This document shows, in pieces, positions 1 through 9,620 of a stretch of 64,000 bases of DNA. Origin of the DNA: Spirodela intermedia (taxonomy: Eukaryota; Streptophyta; Magnoliopsida; Alismatales; Araceae); assembly GCA_902729315.2 (NCBI GenBank), contig LR746272.1, positions 5,091,037 to 5,155,036 of the forward strand, written 5' to 3'. The position numbers were made by a program, and so were the translations under genes. The notes under the pieces were generated by a model, which had not been told where the DNA came from, ran no database searches, and saw only the letters and a program-made list of their open reading frames with translations. Each line of letters starts with the position of its first letter. Within the stretch, counting starts at the first letter, position 1.

Positions 1-65
1 ATCTTCACCGTTCGATCCGTGACCAACCGACTTTTTTGATCCAACGGACACTATTCTCCTATGTT

Positions 66-152
66 TTGGGCCTGATTGAGCTCGTTTAAGATGGGCCCAA
101 CGACTAATGGCCCATCCTTCGCAAGCAGGTCGGCCCATCAGGACCGGCCCAC
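66..152 (+). promoter_or_regulatory. cluster of site II-type GGCCCA/TGGGCC elements
   Basis: Five GGGCC/GGCCC cores lie within about 90 bases (around 68, 92, 109, 132 and 145), upstream of the PDCD2-like gene. Such site II elements are typical of plant promoters of growth and ribosome-related genes, which would fit a PDCD2/Tsr4-type product. The stretch from 153 to 665 holds no clear gene and is probably the rest of the promoter and the 5' leader. The regulatory role is inferred from motif density alone. Confidence 0.45.
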
Positions 153-665
153 TTTTACGGGTTCCTCATCGTAAAGCGGGAAACCTAAAAAGTAGACCAG
201 GGCTTTAGAAGGCCCGCCGGCGGCAATCGGGATCCGCCGCCAGAGTCTCCGGTTGAGCCACCGGAGGGAGCTCCACCGTCGCGCGGGTTGCCCTCTCCGC
301 GGCTACTGGGACTGGTATTCTTAACCCCACCTCTCCTCCTTTATCCAGTTGAGGTTTCATAGGGTCTTCTGCACTCGCCATAGCTTTCTCTCCGGCTGCC
401 GAGGTTTTATAGGGTCTTCTGGACCTGTCTCGGAAAATTCGAATTCTGTAGCAATTGGCTTTCCCCCGGAGCCCCTGGCTGTCGCATTGGAACGGGATTT
501 GTTTATGTTCTTTCTCACCCATTCATCTGCCCATTGACGACGACTTCCCGTGATTGGCCGGATTTTAACCTTCTTCCAGTGATTTCTCATTCATTCTGAG
601 TTTCTAATCGGCGAGGATTTTTCTGGCTGATGCCGCATCTCTTGAAGATATCCCCGAGCTCGAGG

Positions 666-3330
666 ATGAGAGAGACGGGGAGAGTGGTCCTGGGCATGCC
701 TGGTCCGTGGGCTGAGGATAATCATGAAGTGGCTGACCATTACACGACGAAGATAGGCGGGGTGCCCGTAAGTTGATCGTGGAATGCCCATGAGAGTCTT
801 GAAGCTCGACAATGTCGAGGCTTCCCGTTATTTATTTGATGTTTACCATGCTAAGCTATTTATTGGTCTTCTTTTTGCTTCCAGGACTGGCCGACTCTGG
901 ATATCAATCCGGACATGGTCAAGTGCAGGTTATGTGGTGAAAGGCTCTACCTTGTGGCACAGGCATGGTTCCGTTCATTGTTCTCTAGCCTCCTTGACCG
1001 GTGTATTATGACTACAGTTTTCTTAATTATCTTTTCTTTTTCCCTGCCCTATGTAGGTTTATTCTCCAATTTCATCTGGTAGTTCTAAGGTTGAAGACCG
1101 TACTATTTATGTTCTTGGCTGCCCAAGACCAAAGTGTGCGAGCAGCTGTGATGGGTATGTTGTCTTTTTTTCAATTAATGGTGTCTGCTCCCGTGTTTTC
1201 TATCAGATGAACTAAGAAGGTTTCTAAACCTGATGTAGGACATTTTTTCTCCTCAGTCATGCCTTATTTCTTGTCCTATTTACTCGCTTATTTTTTGGGC
1301 TATTTACTGTTCTATTATTGTCCATTGTTTTGTCAGAAATAGAAAGAAGAGCACCATTAAAGGAATTTTTTGCCCTTTTTTATCAGCAAGTGTCTGACTA
1401 GAAATGTTTGCAGATGGAGAACTCTTCGGGTTCAGAAAGCTAGAAGTGAAAGTCAATCAAGAGCCAGAATACAGGATGGGAAGTTGCCAGATGAACAGTT
1501 GACCTCTACTTCTTCAAGTGTCAACGACTGGTGGGCAACTGGTGATGCAAGTGACGAGGAGATGGATCTGATGAAGTTGAGTCAAGCAATATCAGAAGCT
1601 TCTTCTCTCGTTCATTGCACCAAGAAGCAGAATGAACCAATATTTTCAGAGGTTGTCCCAAAAATGAAGCCCATATGCAATGATTCCAGCATTCATGGTA
1701 AAACTCCAATCTTCGTTTTCTTTTTACCTTCTGTTTTCCTGCCATGGATTACAGATACTGGAATATCTTTCAACGAATCAGATGCCGAGATGATCATTTT
1801 TTGTCCCAAAATATATGAAAAAATGCACCATATAGGCGTACTTTTTGTTTATCTTGCAGTGCTTCCATGCTTTTATCTCTACGAGGAGGAAGAGAAGTTC
1901 TCAGATAGGATCAACAACATACATCAGCAGTGCTCCTCTCTTTCCATCAAAGATAGCCCAAGCCTTCCTGCTGATTTCCCTGATGAAGAGAGGTGGGAAG
2001 CAGAGAGTTATGAGTATGACAGAGCGCTAGGAGCTGACAGGACTTACCTCAAATTCAAGAAAAGATTAGAGGCGCATCCAGAGCAATGCATCAGGTATGA
2101 TGGAGCCTGGGATTTTATATACCACCAGGCAATCTCTGAACATGCATTTCCATCATAGTTTGGGATCTATTCCGAATTATAGACGAACTAAGGTTCCATT
2201 TATCTTTAAATTACTTTTTCTGTTTATTTTTTCTTGATCCTGAATCTGTATGCTATTTAATTATCTATTTTCTTGGAGATTGATTAAACCAATGTCTTCA
2301 GAGTTGACTTCGATGTATATGTTCTCCCTTCGTCAAGATTTTATAAAAGCTAAGATCCTATGTTTTTATATTTATTTATCTGTTTTCTTTGTCCGGCTTA
2401 ATCTGGAAAAATCTGACTATAGAACATGACCCACGCGCTTGGTCTTCTCTCTTACTATTTAGGTACTCTCTGGGGGGTAGGCCGCTCGTGGCCGCAAAAG
2501 GCCTGGAAGAGCCCAGCAGCTGTGAGATCTGTGGGGCACAGAGGCACTATGAGATGCAGTTGATGCCTCCATTGCTGTTTTTTCTACAGCAAGCTGCTGA
2601 CGGTCGATCCCCCTGCTCCCTGGGGGATTGGAGCTGGATGACGGTCATCATTTACACATGCTCCAAGGTATCTTGATTCAACATCCTGGATATTTCCATT
2701 TTAAAATTTTAAATTATTTATTTATTTAATTATTTGACCGTGTCAGCTATCAAAGAAATCCTCTTATTCTGTTCTCACCCATGATTTTATGATATGAATT
2801 GCATCCCACAAGGAAAAGTCTAAACTGGGGATGTTTAATCTTGATTATGAATAAATGTAATATCATCAACAGCGCTGGAGATCTAGATTTTGGAAAACTG
2901 GACCACAATCCATTCTCTAGAGTTCATCCTGGAATATAATCTGGAAAATATTAAAAAAATCACAATTTCTAAAATTCCACGTTAGAGATATCGGATTAAT
3001 GAGGAATGTTAAATTGAAAATAAAATAAAATAGTGTAATGATCGATCCCCCCTCGTCTTAAAATTATTAATAAATATTGAAAGCTTATAATCTTACATCG
3101 TACCAGAAAAAATGAACCTCAATTGATCTTGCAGGGGATATTTTTTTTAAAAAAAAAGATTTTTGTATAAAATGAATTATCTTGCCTTTAGCGTTCTGAT
3201 AATTCATTCCTGAGATGGCGAATTATTTTTCTGCCTTCCACAGAACTGCTTCCGACGATCGTCCAAAGATAAGACCGGGGGGGACTGCTGGGCGGTGGCT
3301 GAGGAATCCACCGTCGTCCAGTGGGAATGA
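666..3330 (+). CDS. PDCD2L: PDCD2-like protein (programmed cell death protein 2 C-terminal domain)
   Basis: Exons 666-767, 885-962, 1057-1154, 1414-1697, 1860-2094, 2463-2667 and 3244-3330 join in frame to about 362 residues. The N-terminus ([10 protein letters not shown], then DHYTTKIGG and DWPTLD) and the zinc-type pairs CRLCGERL and GCPRPKC are typical of PDCD2-like proteins. The C-terminal domain has [19 protein letters not shown], then [20 protein letters not shown] and [16 protein letters not shown]. Related Tsr4/PDCD2 proteins act as chaperones for ribosomal protein uS5 in 40S assembly, so a role in ribosome biogenesis is inferred. ATG 666 gives the usual short lead; an in-frame ATG at 630 is an alternative. 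Intron 2 (963-1056) seems to use a GC donor. Intron 4 (1698-1859) is 162 nt and stop-free. The last exon is short and ends VVQWE. Confidence 0.88.
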
Positions 3331-6200
3331 TGAGTGAGGCTGATTCTTCCTTCTTTTGGTAATATCCCCCTTTTTATAGTTTATAAATATATATGTTAAA
3401 AATTAGAAAAAAAACCAAATAATTTATCGATAATTTTTTATTATTCGATGCGGGTTGACCACGGATTATTGGGTGGGCGGGGAGTTTTGGATGAGGGTAT
3501 TCCTGTCATTTTAACCACAATTTGTTCGCTGACCGAGTTTGACCATGCTGCTACGGCTGGCACAAAGGCTAACTAATATCAGAACTTTGATATCATGGCA
3601 GCTGCAATTATTGCACGGAAATACAGGGACTTAATTGAGAAATGTATGGAGTGTTAATTAAATAATAACAGTAATAAATGTCTGATTGATGTGGACCTTG
3701 ATATTAATTTCCCCCCACCCCAAGTGGTCAGAATAGCACCCATCTTGCGCCGTCAAAATGTTCTTGGTGGGCCCCATCGTAGACCCGGAAATCTCCACCG
3801 TTCATCTGAGCTGTGGTCCGCGGTGCGTTGATCTTCCGGGATTAATGTCAACCACATTAAAGTCTTTCCTCCTATGAGCTGCGCATCTAGTCAGCCATCA
3901 ACAAGATCAACAAGGTCAACCCCTCAGCCTCCTTCGTTTGATTAGTAAGAACACGAAATGTCTGAAAATGACACGTGTAAAATAAAAAGCTGATGAGAAT
4001 GCGGCCGACACCAATTAATCAATATCTTAATTAAGTTTATGGCGTAACCTAGGATTATCCCCATCCCGCGCGCAATAAACCGGCTGATCTGAAAGCCTCG
4101 GCAGGTGGCGCGGCGGCCGCCCCTCGCCGTCCTGATAGAACAGAGCAAGTGGGCCGGGGAGGAATCTTGAGGATTAGAAGCCACGCGCGGGTCGTTGATG
4201 ATGGTCAATGTCTCGTGTCGGAAGCGAGGCTTGTCCGATTCGACAGGAAAACTCTGCGGGCATCATTTCGGAAACCGGGGCCTGTTTCGGCGGTTGGTTG
4301 GTGGGGCCCGTGCACGTGTCACCATTCTATTTGAGATTGCTTTTTTTTGTTGCACGAAGCACAGGTGGGGATGGAGGAGTGACAGTCCCCCCCAAACGAA
4401 CATGCGGATGAGATTTAAGTGCGCGAAGTATCCAATGACCGTCTAACACGTATCAAATGGCCCCCTAGCCTGCCCTTTATGTTCGCTCGTGCTCGGCTCG
4501 GCTCGGCTCGTCCGCGCGGCTGTTCGAGAGAGGGCAAAAAAGAGCCGCGTCTTTTTTGCGGCAACGTGTGGAGAGGGATGTGGCCACGCCACCTCGATAT
4601 TCGAATAAGAAGATTCATGGGCCAAGTCAGGAGAGATATCTCTGCGCCAGCCTGGGGCCGATCTACAGATCCCCCTCATCACCGCAGGATCTTCCATGAA
4701 GGGTTCAGATCAGTTTGGCGACTCCGCGATTCTCACTTCTCCAGTCGTTTGTCTTATTGTGAGTGGGTCCAGATACTTTTCAGCAGTCTGACCGCCCAAT
4801 CGTACACAAGCAAGTTGAGATGGCCAGACGGCGAATTTGTCCGCTCTGTGACGGCGCAGCTCGCCGTCGCCGTCAGCGCTTTCGACCAGCCACGGCGACG
4901 GAGAGCGACGAACTCCGTGTGCCGCACGCCAAGGCGACGCGGACTTGACGGTGAACTCAATTTTTTTATTTAAGTTAATGTCATGATATCATTACTTTCC
5001 ATTTAATTCACTAAAAACCTCCTCTCTCTCTCTCTCTATAATTTATAATTTATTGTCCAGTGGTTTTTTTTTTTTTTGGTTTGTCAAGTGGTTTACTCTG
5101 CGCTGCGGCGGTCTGCCGGGGTTCATTTTCCGCGGTGGGGTCCGCCGCCGAGGAGTCGCCGTCGAGGGGAAACGTCGCCGACGGCAATCATGGAGGCGTG
5201 AGGTGACGGCGTTAGATGGTGCACAAAGTCGGCTGCCGCCGCCGCCGCCGCCGCTGCCCCAATAGGGGTAGGAGGCTGGCTCCTGAAAATGTGGTGACCG
5301 GTAGGAAGCCAAAGCACAGTTTCCCTCGTGCGGAAAGCATAACTTCCCAACTTCCGCCGGAGACATTATTTTCCTTTTATGGGCACCGTTGACCACCAAT
5401 TTCTTCTCCCAGTTAAGCAAACCACGCGCAGAAGCCCGGGCTTCACAATAATCATGTGGGCGCGCGTGTTATGAAAGCGACGCTGACGTCATGATCCAGT
5501 CAATGAATTTTATTTTTTACCGTCACTTTTTTATGGGCTCACGATATATTATTTATATTAATCGACCGCCTTCGATAAAAGAAACTCTGTTTGACATAAA
5601 TCGAGGGGTCATTGTTCTGACTGCGATAGGGCGCCGTCGTATGCAGGGTTAATACGCATTCATTTCAATCGGGCCAAGTTTAGCCCAATTGGGATCTTGA
5701 TTGATCGTATTATTTCTTCCATTGGGCATAAAGGAAAGTTTTTTGGCGACAATCGCCGGTCAAAAGAAGAATAGAAGAGAATTGCCCCAACTCAGGATGT
5801 TGAAAACTTCACAAAAAGTCAACGAAACCTCGAGTAGTCTGGTGTTGGAGAGAGAAGCAGGCTGTGAGATGATCTCACGATGGGCTCTGCGACGAGACTG
5901 GTGGGCTTTCGGCGAGAGACGATGATCGTATAGATACAACTGGCGGCGCAGCCGGCTGCCTCCTGAGCCGAAGCCAGCCGCCGCTTGGCAGCCGATTGGG
6001 GGCGATGGCGACGTGTGCCAGCTCGTCAGGACCCGCCGTCAGCTCTCCACGCCGCAACCCCCCTCCCTTTACCCGGGGGGCATCAAAACCCTAATAATGG
6101 AAGAAAGGTGAGCGGTGGTGGTGCGAGGAAGAAAGAGTGGAGAAGAAATCGGCCACTGAGCGAGCGGCGCCTCCCCTCTCGATCTCACCCTTTTACCCTC
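3331..6200. other. intergenic region, no gene recognised
   Basis: No reading frame here resembles a protein I know. The open frames around 4.2-5.0 kb and 5.0-5.4 kb are rich in Arg, Ala, Pro and Ser and look like products of GC-rich composition. The stretch contains AT-rich parts (3.36-3.7 kb, 5.5-5.6 kb), a CGGCT-repeated patch near 4495-4515, a G-box-like CACGTG near 4315 and a short CT run near 5022-5037. It probably holds the 3' flank of the PDCD2-like gene and the distal promoter of the next gene. Confidence 0.5.
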
Positions 6201-6851
6201 GTCTCTCCTCCGCAGTTTCACTTTCCTCTGATTTGCCTTTTTATTCTGATTTCTCCCCCCCCTGTCCTTTCTCTCTCTCTACGTCTCGTAGGCTCCCTTG
6301 TCTGATTCCTCTCTCTCTCTCTCTCTCTCTCTTACTCTCTATCTATCTCCAAATATAAGGTCGGCTGGTTCGAGTTCCTTGGTTCTCTGCTGGAGGTGCC
6401 GCATGGCGTGGTTGCTCGAGGCGGCTGCGAAGGGTTCTCAGATCCCGGTGGGTTTTCTCTGTTGGCTTGAGGCGACGGTCTGATTCTGTTGAATTCTACC
6501 TTTTGCAGGTATGGTTTTCCCTCCCGTATTCATCTCCTAGAACCAGGACTCTCGTGGGTTTTGACCAGTCGGTAGGCGAAGGAGCTTGGCGAGCTCTGCA
6601 GTGGTTTTCTCGTCTCGCCCTAGATGAATCCCTTCCGTGCCTGTCGGTTCTTATTGGAGATTTTTCTTCTCCGATTACTTTGTTGTTTAGGGTTCTTATT
6701 TTCTTCTGTTTGCATGGCCGGAGGTTTCGATGGCCAGGAAGTCCTCAATTTCCTCGAGAAACCTTGCCCTTCGGATCGAGGCCATCGACCGGTATTCCGA
6801 ATCTGAGGAAATCTCAGAACCTGTTCTTTTGACCTTTGTAGGTTTCGATTG

Positions 6852-6940
6852 TTGCCCTTGTTTTTCGTCCGAGGAACTCAATTTCGTATCAGATTCTTGT
6901 CCATATTGCCCTTGTTTTTCGTCCGACGAACTCAATTTCG
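6852..6940. repeat. 35-bp direct repeat, period 54
   Basis: The same 35 bases, beginning TTGCCCTTGTTTTTCGTCC, occur at 6852-6886 and 6906-6940 with one visible mismatch (GAGGAA against GACGAA). They lie in the leader/intron region of the following gene and look like a recent local duplication. Confidence 0.85.
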
Positions 6941-7432
6941 ATTGTTACTTCCTTTTTTGAAAAAACAGTTGATGTTTTCCCTGTTCTTGGAGTATCAGCT
7001 GTTGGGATTTTGTGTTCTTTCATATCTAGTATTAGATAATTCTCCCTCTGTTCTTGGTTGTTTTTTTTCCTCACGGTGTTTGATTCCTGCGTGGGTGTTT
7101 TTAAGCGGGATAATTGATGATTTTTGCCCAGTTGATGGATATTCATCCCGTAATTCTCCATCCAGGCGTGATTTACACCCGAATGTTCGGTATCATCTCA
7201 TGGCTTCATTTATTTTTTATATTCAGACGCAGTCAGTCGATCAAAGAATATATAAGAATATGATTTAGGGTTTTAACTCTGATAGTTGATGCTCTTCATC
7301 TTCGTTCTCACCGTGAACATCATCATCTTCTTCTTGCAGGGTTGATGCCCCTCGTCTCCCTTCTGATTACTCCGAAAGGGTTCTATCCGAGGAACGTGAT
7401 CAGATACCCCGTCCGTCGATTGAGATCGCGCC

Positions 7433-7558
7433 ATGGACAGAGCTGATACCTCTGGTTTCGTCAGTGGAGGGTCCGCCGTTGCTCAGAAGATCCGTTCTGC
7501 TCTCCGGCCTGCTCGTGTGGATCTACAAGACGGAGTTCCTCTGGAAACGAATTTCTAG
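7433..7558 (+). CDS. upstream ORF (41 codons) in the leader of the WRKY19-like gene
   Basis: An ATG in a strong context (GCGCCATGG) opens a 41-codon frame, starting MDRADTSGFVSGG and ending LETNF, that stops at 7558, 49 bases before the main ATG at 7608. It lies in the same exon as the main start if the acceptor at 7339 is used. The peptide composition is balanced and not just low-complexity, which makes it a candidate regulatory uORF. I do not recognise the peptide and its translation is inference. Confidence 0.4.
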   Translation: MDRADTSGFVSGGSAVAQKIRSALRPARVDLQDGVPLETNF

Positions 7559-7607
7559 GTCGTCAAGAGAGTCGTCCTCTTCCCGTTCCTCCGGTTCTTC
7601 CGGATCC

Positions 7608-9485
7608 ATGGATCTGAACATGGACAACCTCCTGTTCTGCAAGAGCGCTGATTCTCTGAGGCATGATCACCGGGGCGACGCGGGGCTCCGCCTGGACTGT
7701 TTCGGCTATGGAGCGGCGGCGCCGACGATGTCGGAAGACCTCTCCGTTGAGGAAGACCGCTGCAGGCTGGTCCTCGGCCTTGGCCCGCCGCCAAGCTCCT
7801 ATCTGAGGAACGGCTTCTCCTTAGGCGGTGGCACTATGAAGGTGAAGGAGGGCGGCGCCGCCGCGCAGAGCCGGAGTTTGAATTCGGAGTTTGCTGATTC
7901 AGGGATGCTGAGGCTCGGGCTGCTCTCGGGGAGCGGCCGCCATTCCGATCTGAGCACGGCCGCGGGGGAGAGCCTCCATAACCCCACCCATGCCGGCGGC
8001 GGCGCCGTCCTCGACGAGTGCTCGACCTCGGCGAAGAGGAACTCCGGCGGGTACATGCCGTCTCTGCTGCTGGCCCCCAATTCGGAGCCGCCCGGCCGTG
8101 AAGCTGGTCTGATAGTGACCGAGAATTACTCTGATTCCACAGTTCATTCCAGTCCGGAGATATCTGCCACGACCGATTCTTCCCTGGGCATCGCCGGCGA
8201 AGCCCCGAGCGCTGCTATGACCGCCGCCCAGCGGAGCCAGCTTCACCACCACAATCACCATCACCCGAAGAAGTGCAGCGTGAAGGAGTGCTCCAAGGGG
8301 GCGAGGGGAGCTTCCGGGCTGTGCATCGCCCACGGCGGCGGGCAGAGGTGCCAGAAGCCCGGGTGCAACAAGGGTGCCGAGAGCAGGACGGCCTACTGCA
8401 AGGCCCACGGCGGCGGGAGGCGGTGCGAGGAGCTGGGGTGCACCAAGAGCGCGGAGGGGAAGACGGACTACTGCATCGCCCACGGCGGCGGGCGGCGCTG
8501 CGGGCACCAGGGCTGCACCAAGGCGGCGCGGGGCAGGTCGGGGCTCTGTATCAAGCACGGCGGCGGGAAGAGGTGCACCGTGGAGGGCTGCACCAGGAGC
8601 GCGGAGGGCCAGGCGGGCCTCTGCATCTCCCACGGCGGAGGCCGCCGCTGCCAATTCCCTGGCTGCTGCAAGGGGGCGCAGGGGAGCACCGTCTACTGCA
8701 AGCGGCACGGCGGCGGGAAGAGGTGCATGTTCGAGGGCTGCACGAAGGGGGCCGAGGGCAGCACCCCGCTCTGCAAGAGCCACGGCGGGGGGAAGCGCTG
8801 CCTCCACGAAGGCGGCGGCGTGTGCCCGAAGAGCGTCCACGGCGGGACCGACTACTGCGTGGCGCACGGCGGCGGGAAGCGCTGCGCGGTGCCGGGATGC
8901 ACCAAGAGCGCCCGCGGCCGCACCGACTGCTGCGTGCGGCACGGCGGGGGGAAGCGCTGCAAGTTTGAGGCCTGCGAGAAGAGCGCCCAGGGGAGCACCG
9001 ACTTCTGCAAGGCCCACGGGGGGGGAAAGAGGTGCAACTGGGCGCAGGGCTGCGACAAGTTCGCCCGCGGGAGGAGCGGCCTCTGCGCCGCCCACGGGAA
9101 CATGATGGCGGCGGCGAGGAGCGCTGGCGACGGCGGCATGATCGGGCCAGGGCTCTTCCGCGGGCTGGTCTCGGCTTCGATGACCACCGGGGGGAGCAGC
9201 GCCGACAACGACTACTCCTCTGCGGCGAGCGCCCTCTCCGATTGCGCCGAGTCGGCCCACCGGCGGCACCAGCAGCAGCAGCTTTTGATTCCGCCGCAGG
9301 TGCTGGTTCCACCGTCGATGAAATCCTCCTTACCCTCCCGGCAGACCGGGGCGGGTGGCTCGGGCTTCGCCCTGCCCGAGGGGCGCGTGCACGGCGGGGG
9401 GCTCATGTCTCTGCTGGGGGGCGACCTGAAGAACGCCGCCGAGGACGGCGCCGCGGCGGCGGCGGCGGTGGATGTGCCGCCGTAG
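7608..9485 (+). CDS. WRKY19-like / loricrin-like protein with 11 tandem Cys-His HGGG repeats
   Basis: A single-exon frame of 625 residues starts MDLNMDNLLFCKS. The N-terminal third is acidic and Ser-rich, with two LxLxL EAR-like motifs (LVLGL and LRLGL) that suggest a repressor function. The centre carries eleven consecutive repeats of about 25 residues with consensus Cx3-4CxKxAxGxxxxCxxHGGGxRC; repeat 8 has a longer first loop. The C-terminus is Gly/Ala/Ser-rich. Plant proteins with these repeats are annotated 'WRKY transcription factor 19-like', after the same module in WRKY19. No WRKY domain is present here. Nuclear, possibly zinc-binding, function is inferred. The frame extends 48 codons upstream but without an ATG (7464 is GTG), so MDLN is the likely start. 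Coding GC is very high. Confidence 0.85.
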   Translation: MDLNMDNLLFCKSADSLRHDHRGDAGLRLDCFGYGAAAPTMSEDLSVEEDRCRLVLGLGPPPSSYLRNGFSLGGGTMKVKEGGAAAQSRSLNSEFADSGMLRLGLLSGSGRHSDLSTAAGESLHNPTHAGGGAVLDECSTSAKRNSGGYMPSLLLAPNSEPPGREAGLIVTENYSDSTVHSSPEISATTDSSLGIAGEAPSAAMTAAQRSQLHHHNHHHPKKCSVKECSKGARGASGLCIAHGGGQRCQKPGCNKGAESRTAYCKAHGGGRRCEELGCTKSAEGKTDYCIAHGGGRRCGHQGCTKAARGRSGLCIKHGGGKRCTVEGCTRSAEGQAGLCISHGGGRRCQFPGCCKGAQGSTVYCKRHGGGKRCMFEGCTKGAEGSTPLCKSHGGGKRCLHEGGGVCPKSVHGGTDYCVAHGGGKRCAVPGCTKSARGRTDCCVRHGGGKRCKFEACEKSAQGSTDFCKAHGGGKRCNWAQGCDKFARGRSGLCAAHGNMMAAARSAGDGGMIGPGLFRGLVSASMTTGGSSADNDYSSAASALSDCAESAHRRHQQQQLLIPPQVLVPPSMKSSLPSRQTGAGGSGFALPEGRVHGGGLMSLLGGDLKNAAEDGAAAAAAVDVPP

Positions 9486-9614
9486 GCGAACCCCCCCCTT
9501 GAACTCAGCTCCCGCAGGCAGGCATCTGCCGCGTCGACTCCCTCATTTTCTTCTGTGTGACGTGTAACTGTGCTATTGGTGGTCTCTGTCAGCAGGGAAG
9601 TGGCCCTCCCTGTA

Positions 9615-9620
9615 AATAAA
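9615..9620 (+). terminator. candidate polyadenylation signal AATAAA
   Basis: AATAAA lies 130 bases after the stop codon of the WRKY19-like gene, in a short non-coding 3' flank. This is a plausible poly(A) signal for that transcript. Confidence 0.5.

Larger units (their letters stand above)
6200..7607 (+). promoter_or_regulatory. 5' leader region of the WRKY19-like gene, with CT tract and leader intron
   Basis: A pyrimidine-rich zone with a CT microsatellite (about 6307-6332) resembles plant transcription-start regions. A good acceptor (TTCTTCTTGCAG) ends at 7339 and starts a leader exon that runs into the main coding exon, so the leader is probably spliced. Several short upstream ORFs exist, among them one starting at 7344 and one at 7433. 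A 35-bp near-perfect direct repeat lies at 6852 and 6906. The transcription start was not identified; the extent is approximate. Confidence 0.45.

Noticed and set aside
4419-4973. 184-codon frame on the plus strand
   Set aside because: Arg/Pro/Ser-rich composition, no known motif, overlapping frames on both strands; probably chance in GC-rich DNA.
7464-7607. Hydrophobic 48-residue N-terminal extension of the WRKY19-like protein
   Set aside because: It would start at GTG (7464) with no in-frame ATG upstream; MDLN at 7608 is the first ATG in frame.
8272-9100. Regular repeats suggestive at first glance of a CRISPR-like array
   Set aside because: The period is 75 bp in coding frame, with Cys/His codons conserved and no unique spacers; it is a protein repeat in a plant gene.
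7899-9269. 456-codon open frame antisense to the WRKY19-like gene
   Set aside because: It mirrors GC-rich 75-bp repeats (Ala/Arg/Gly/Pro-rich) and has no independent features; a shadow of the real gene.
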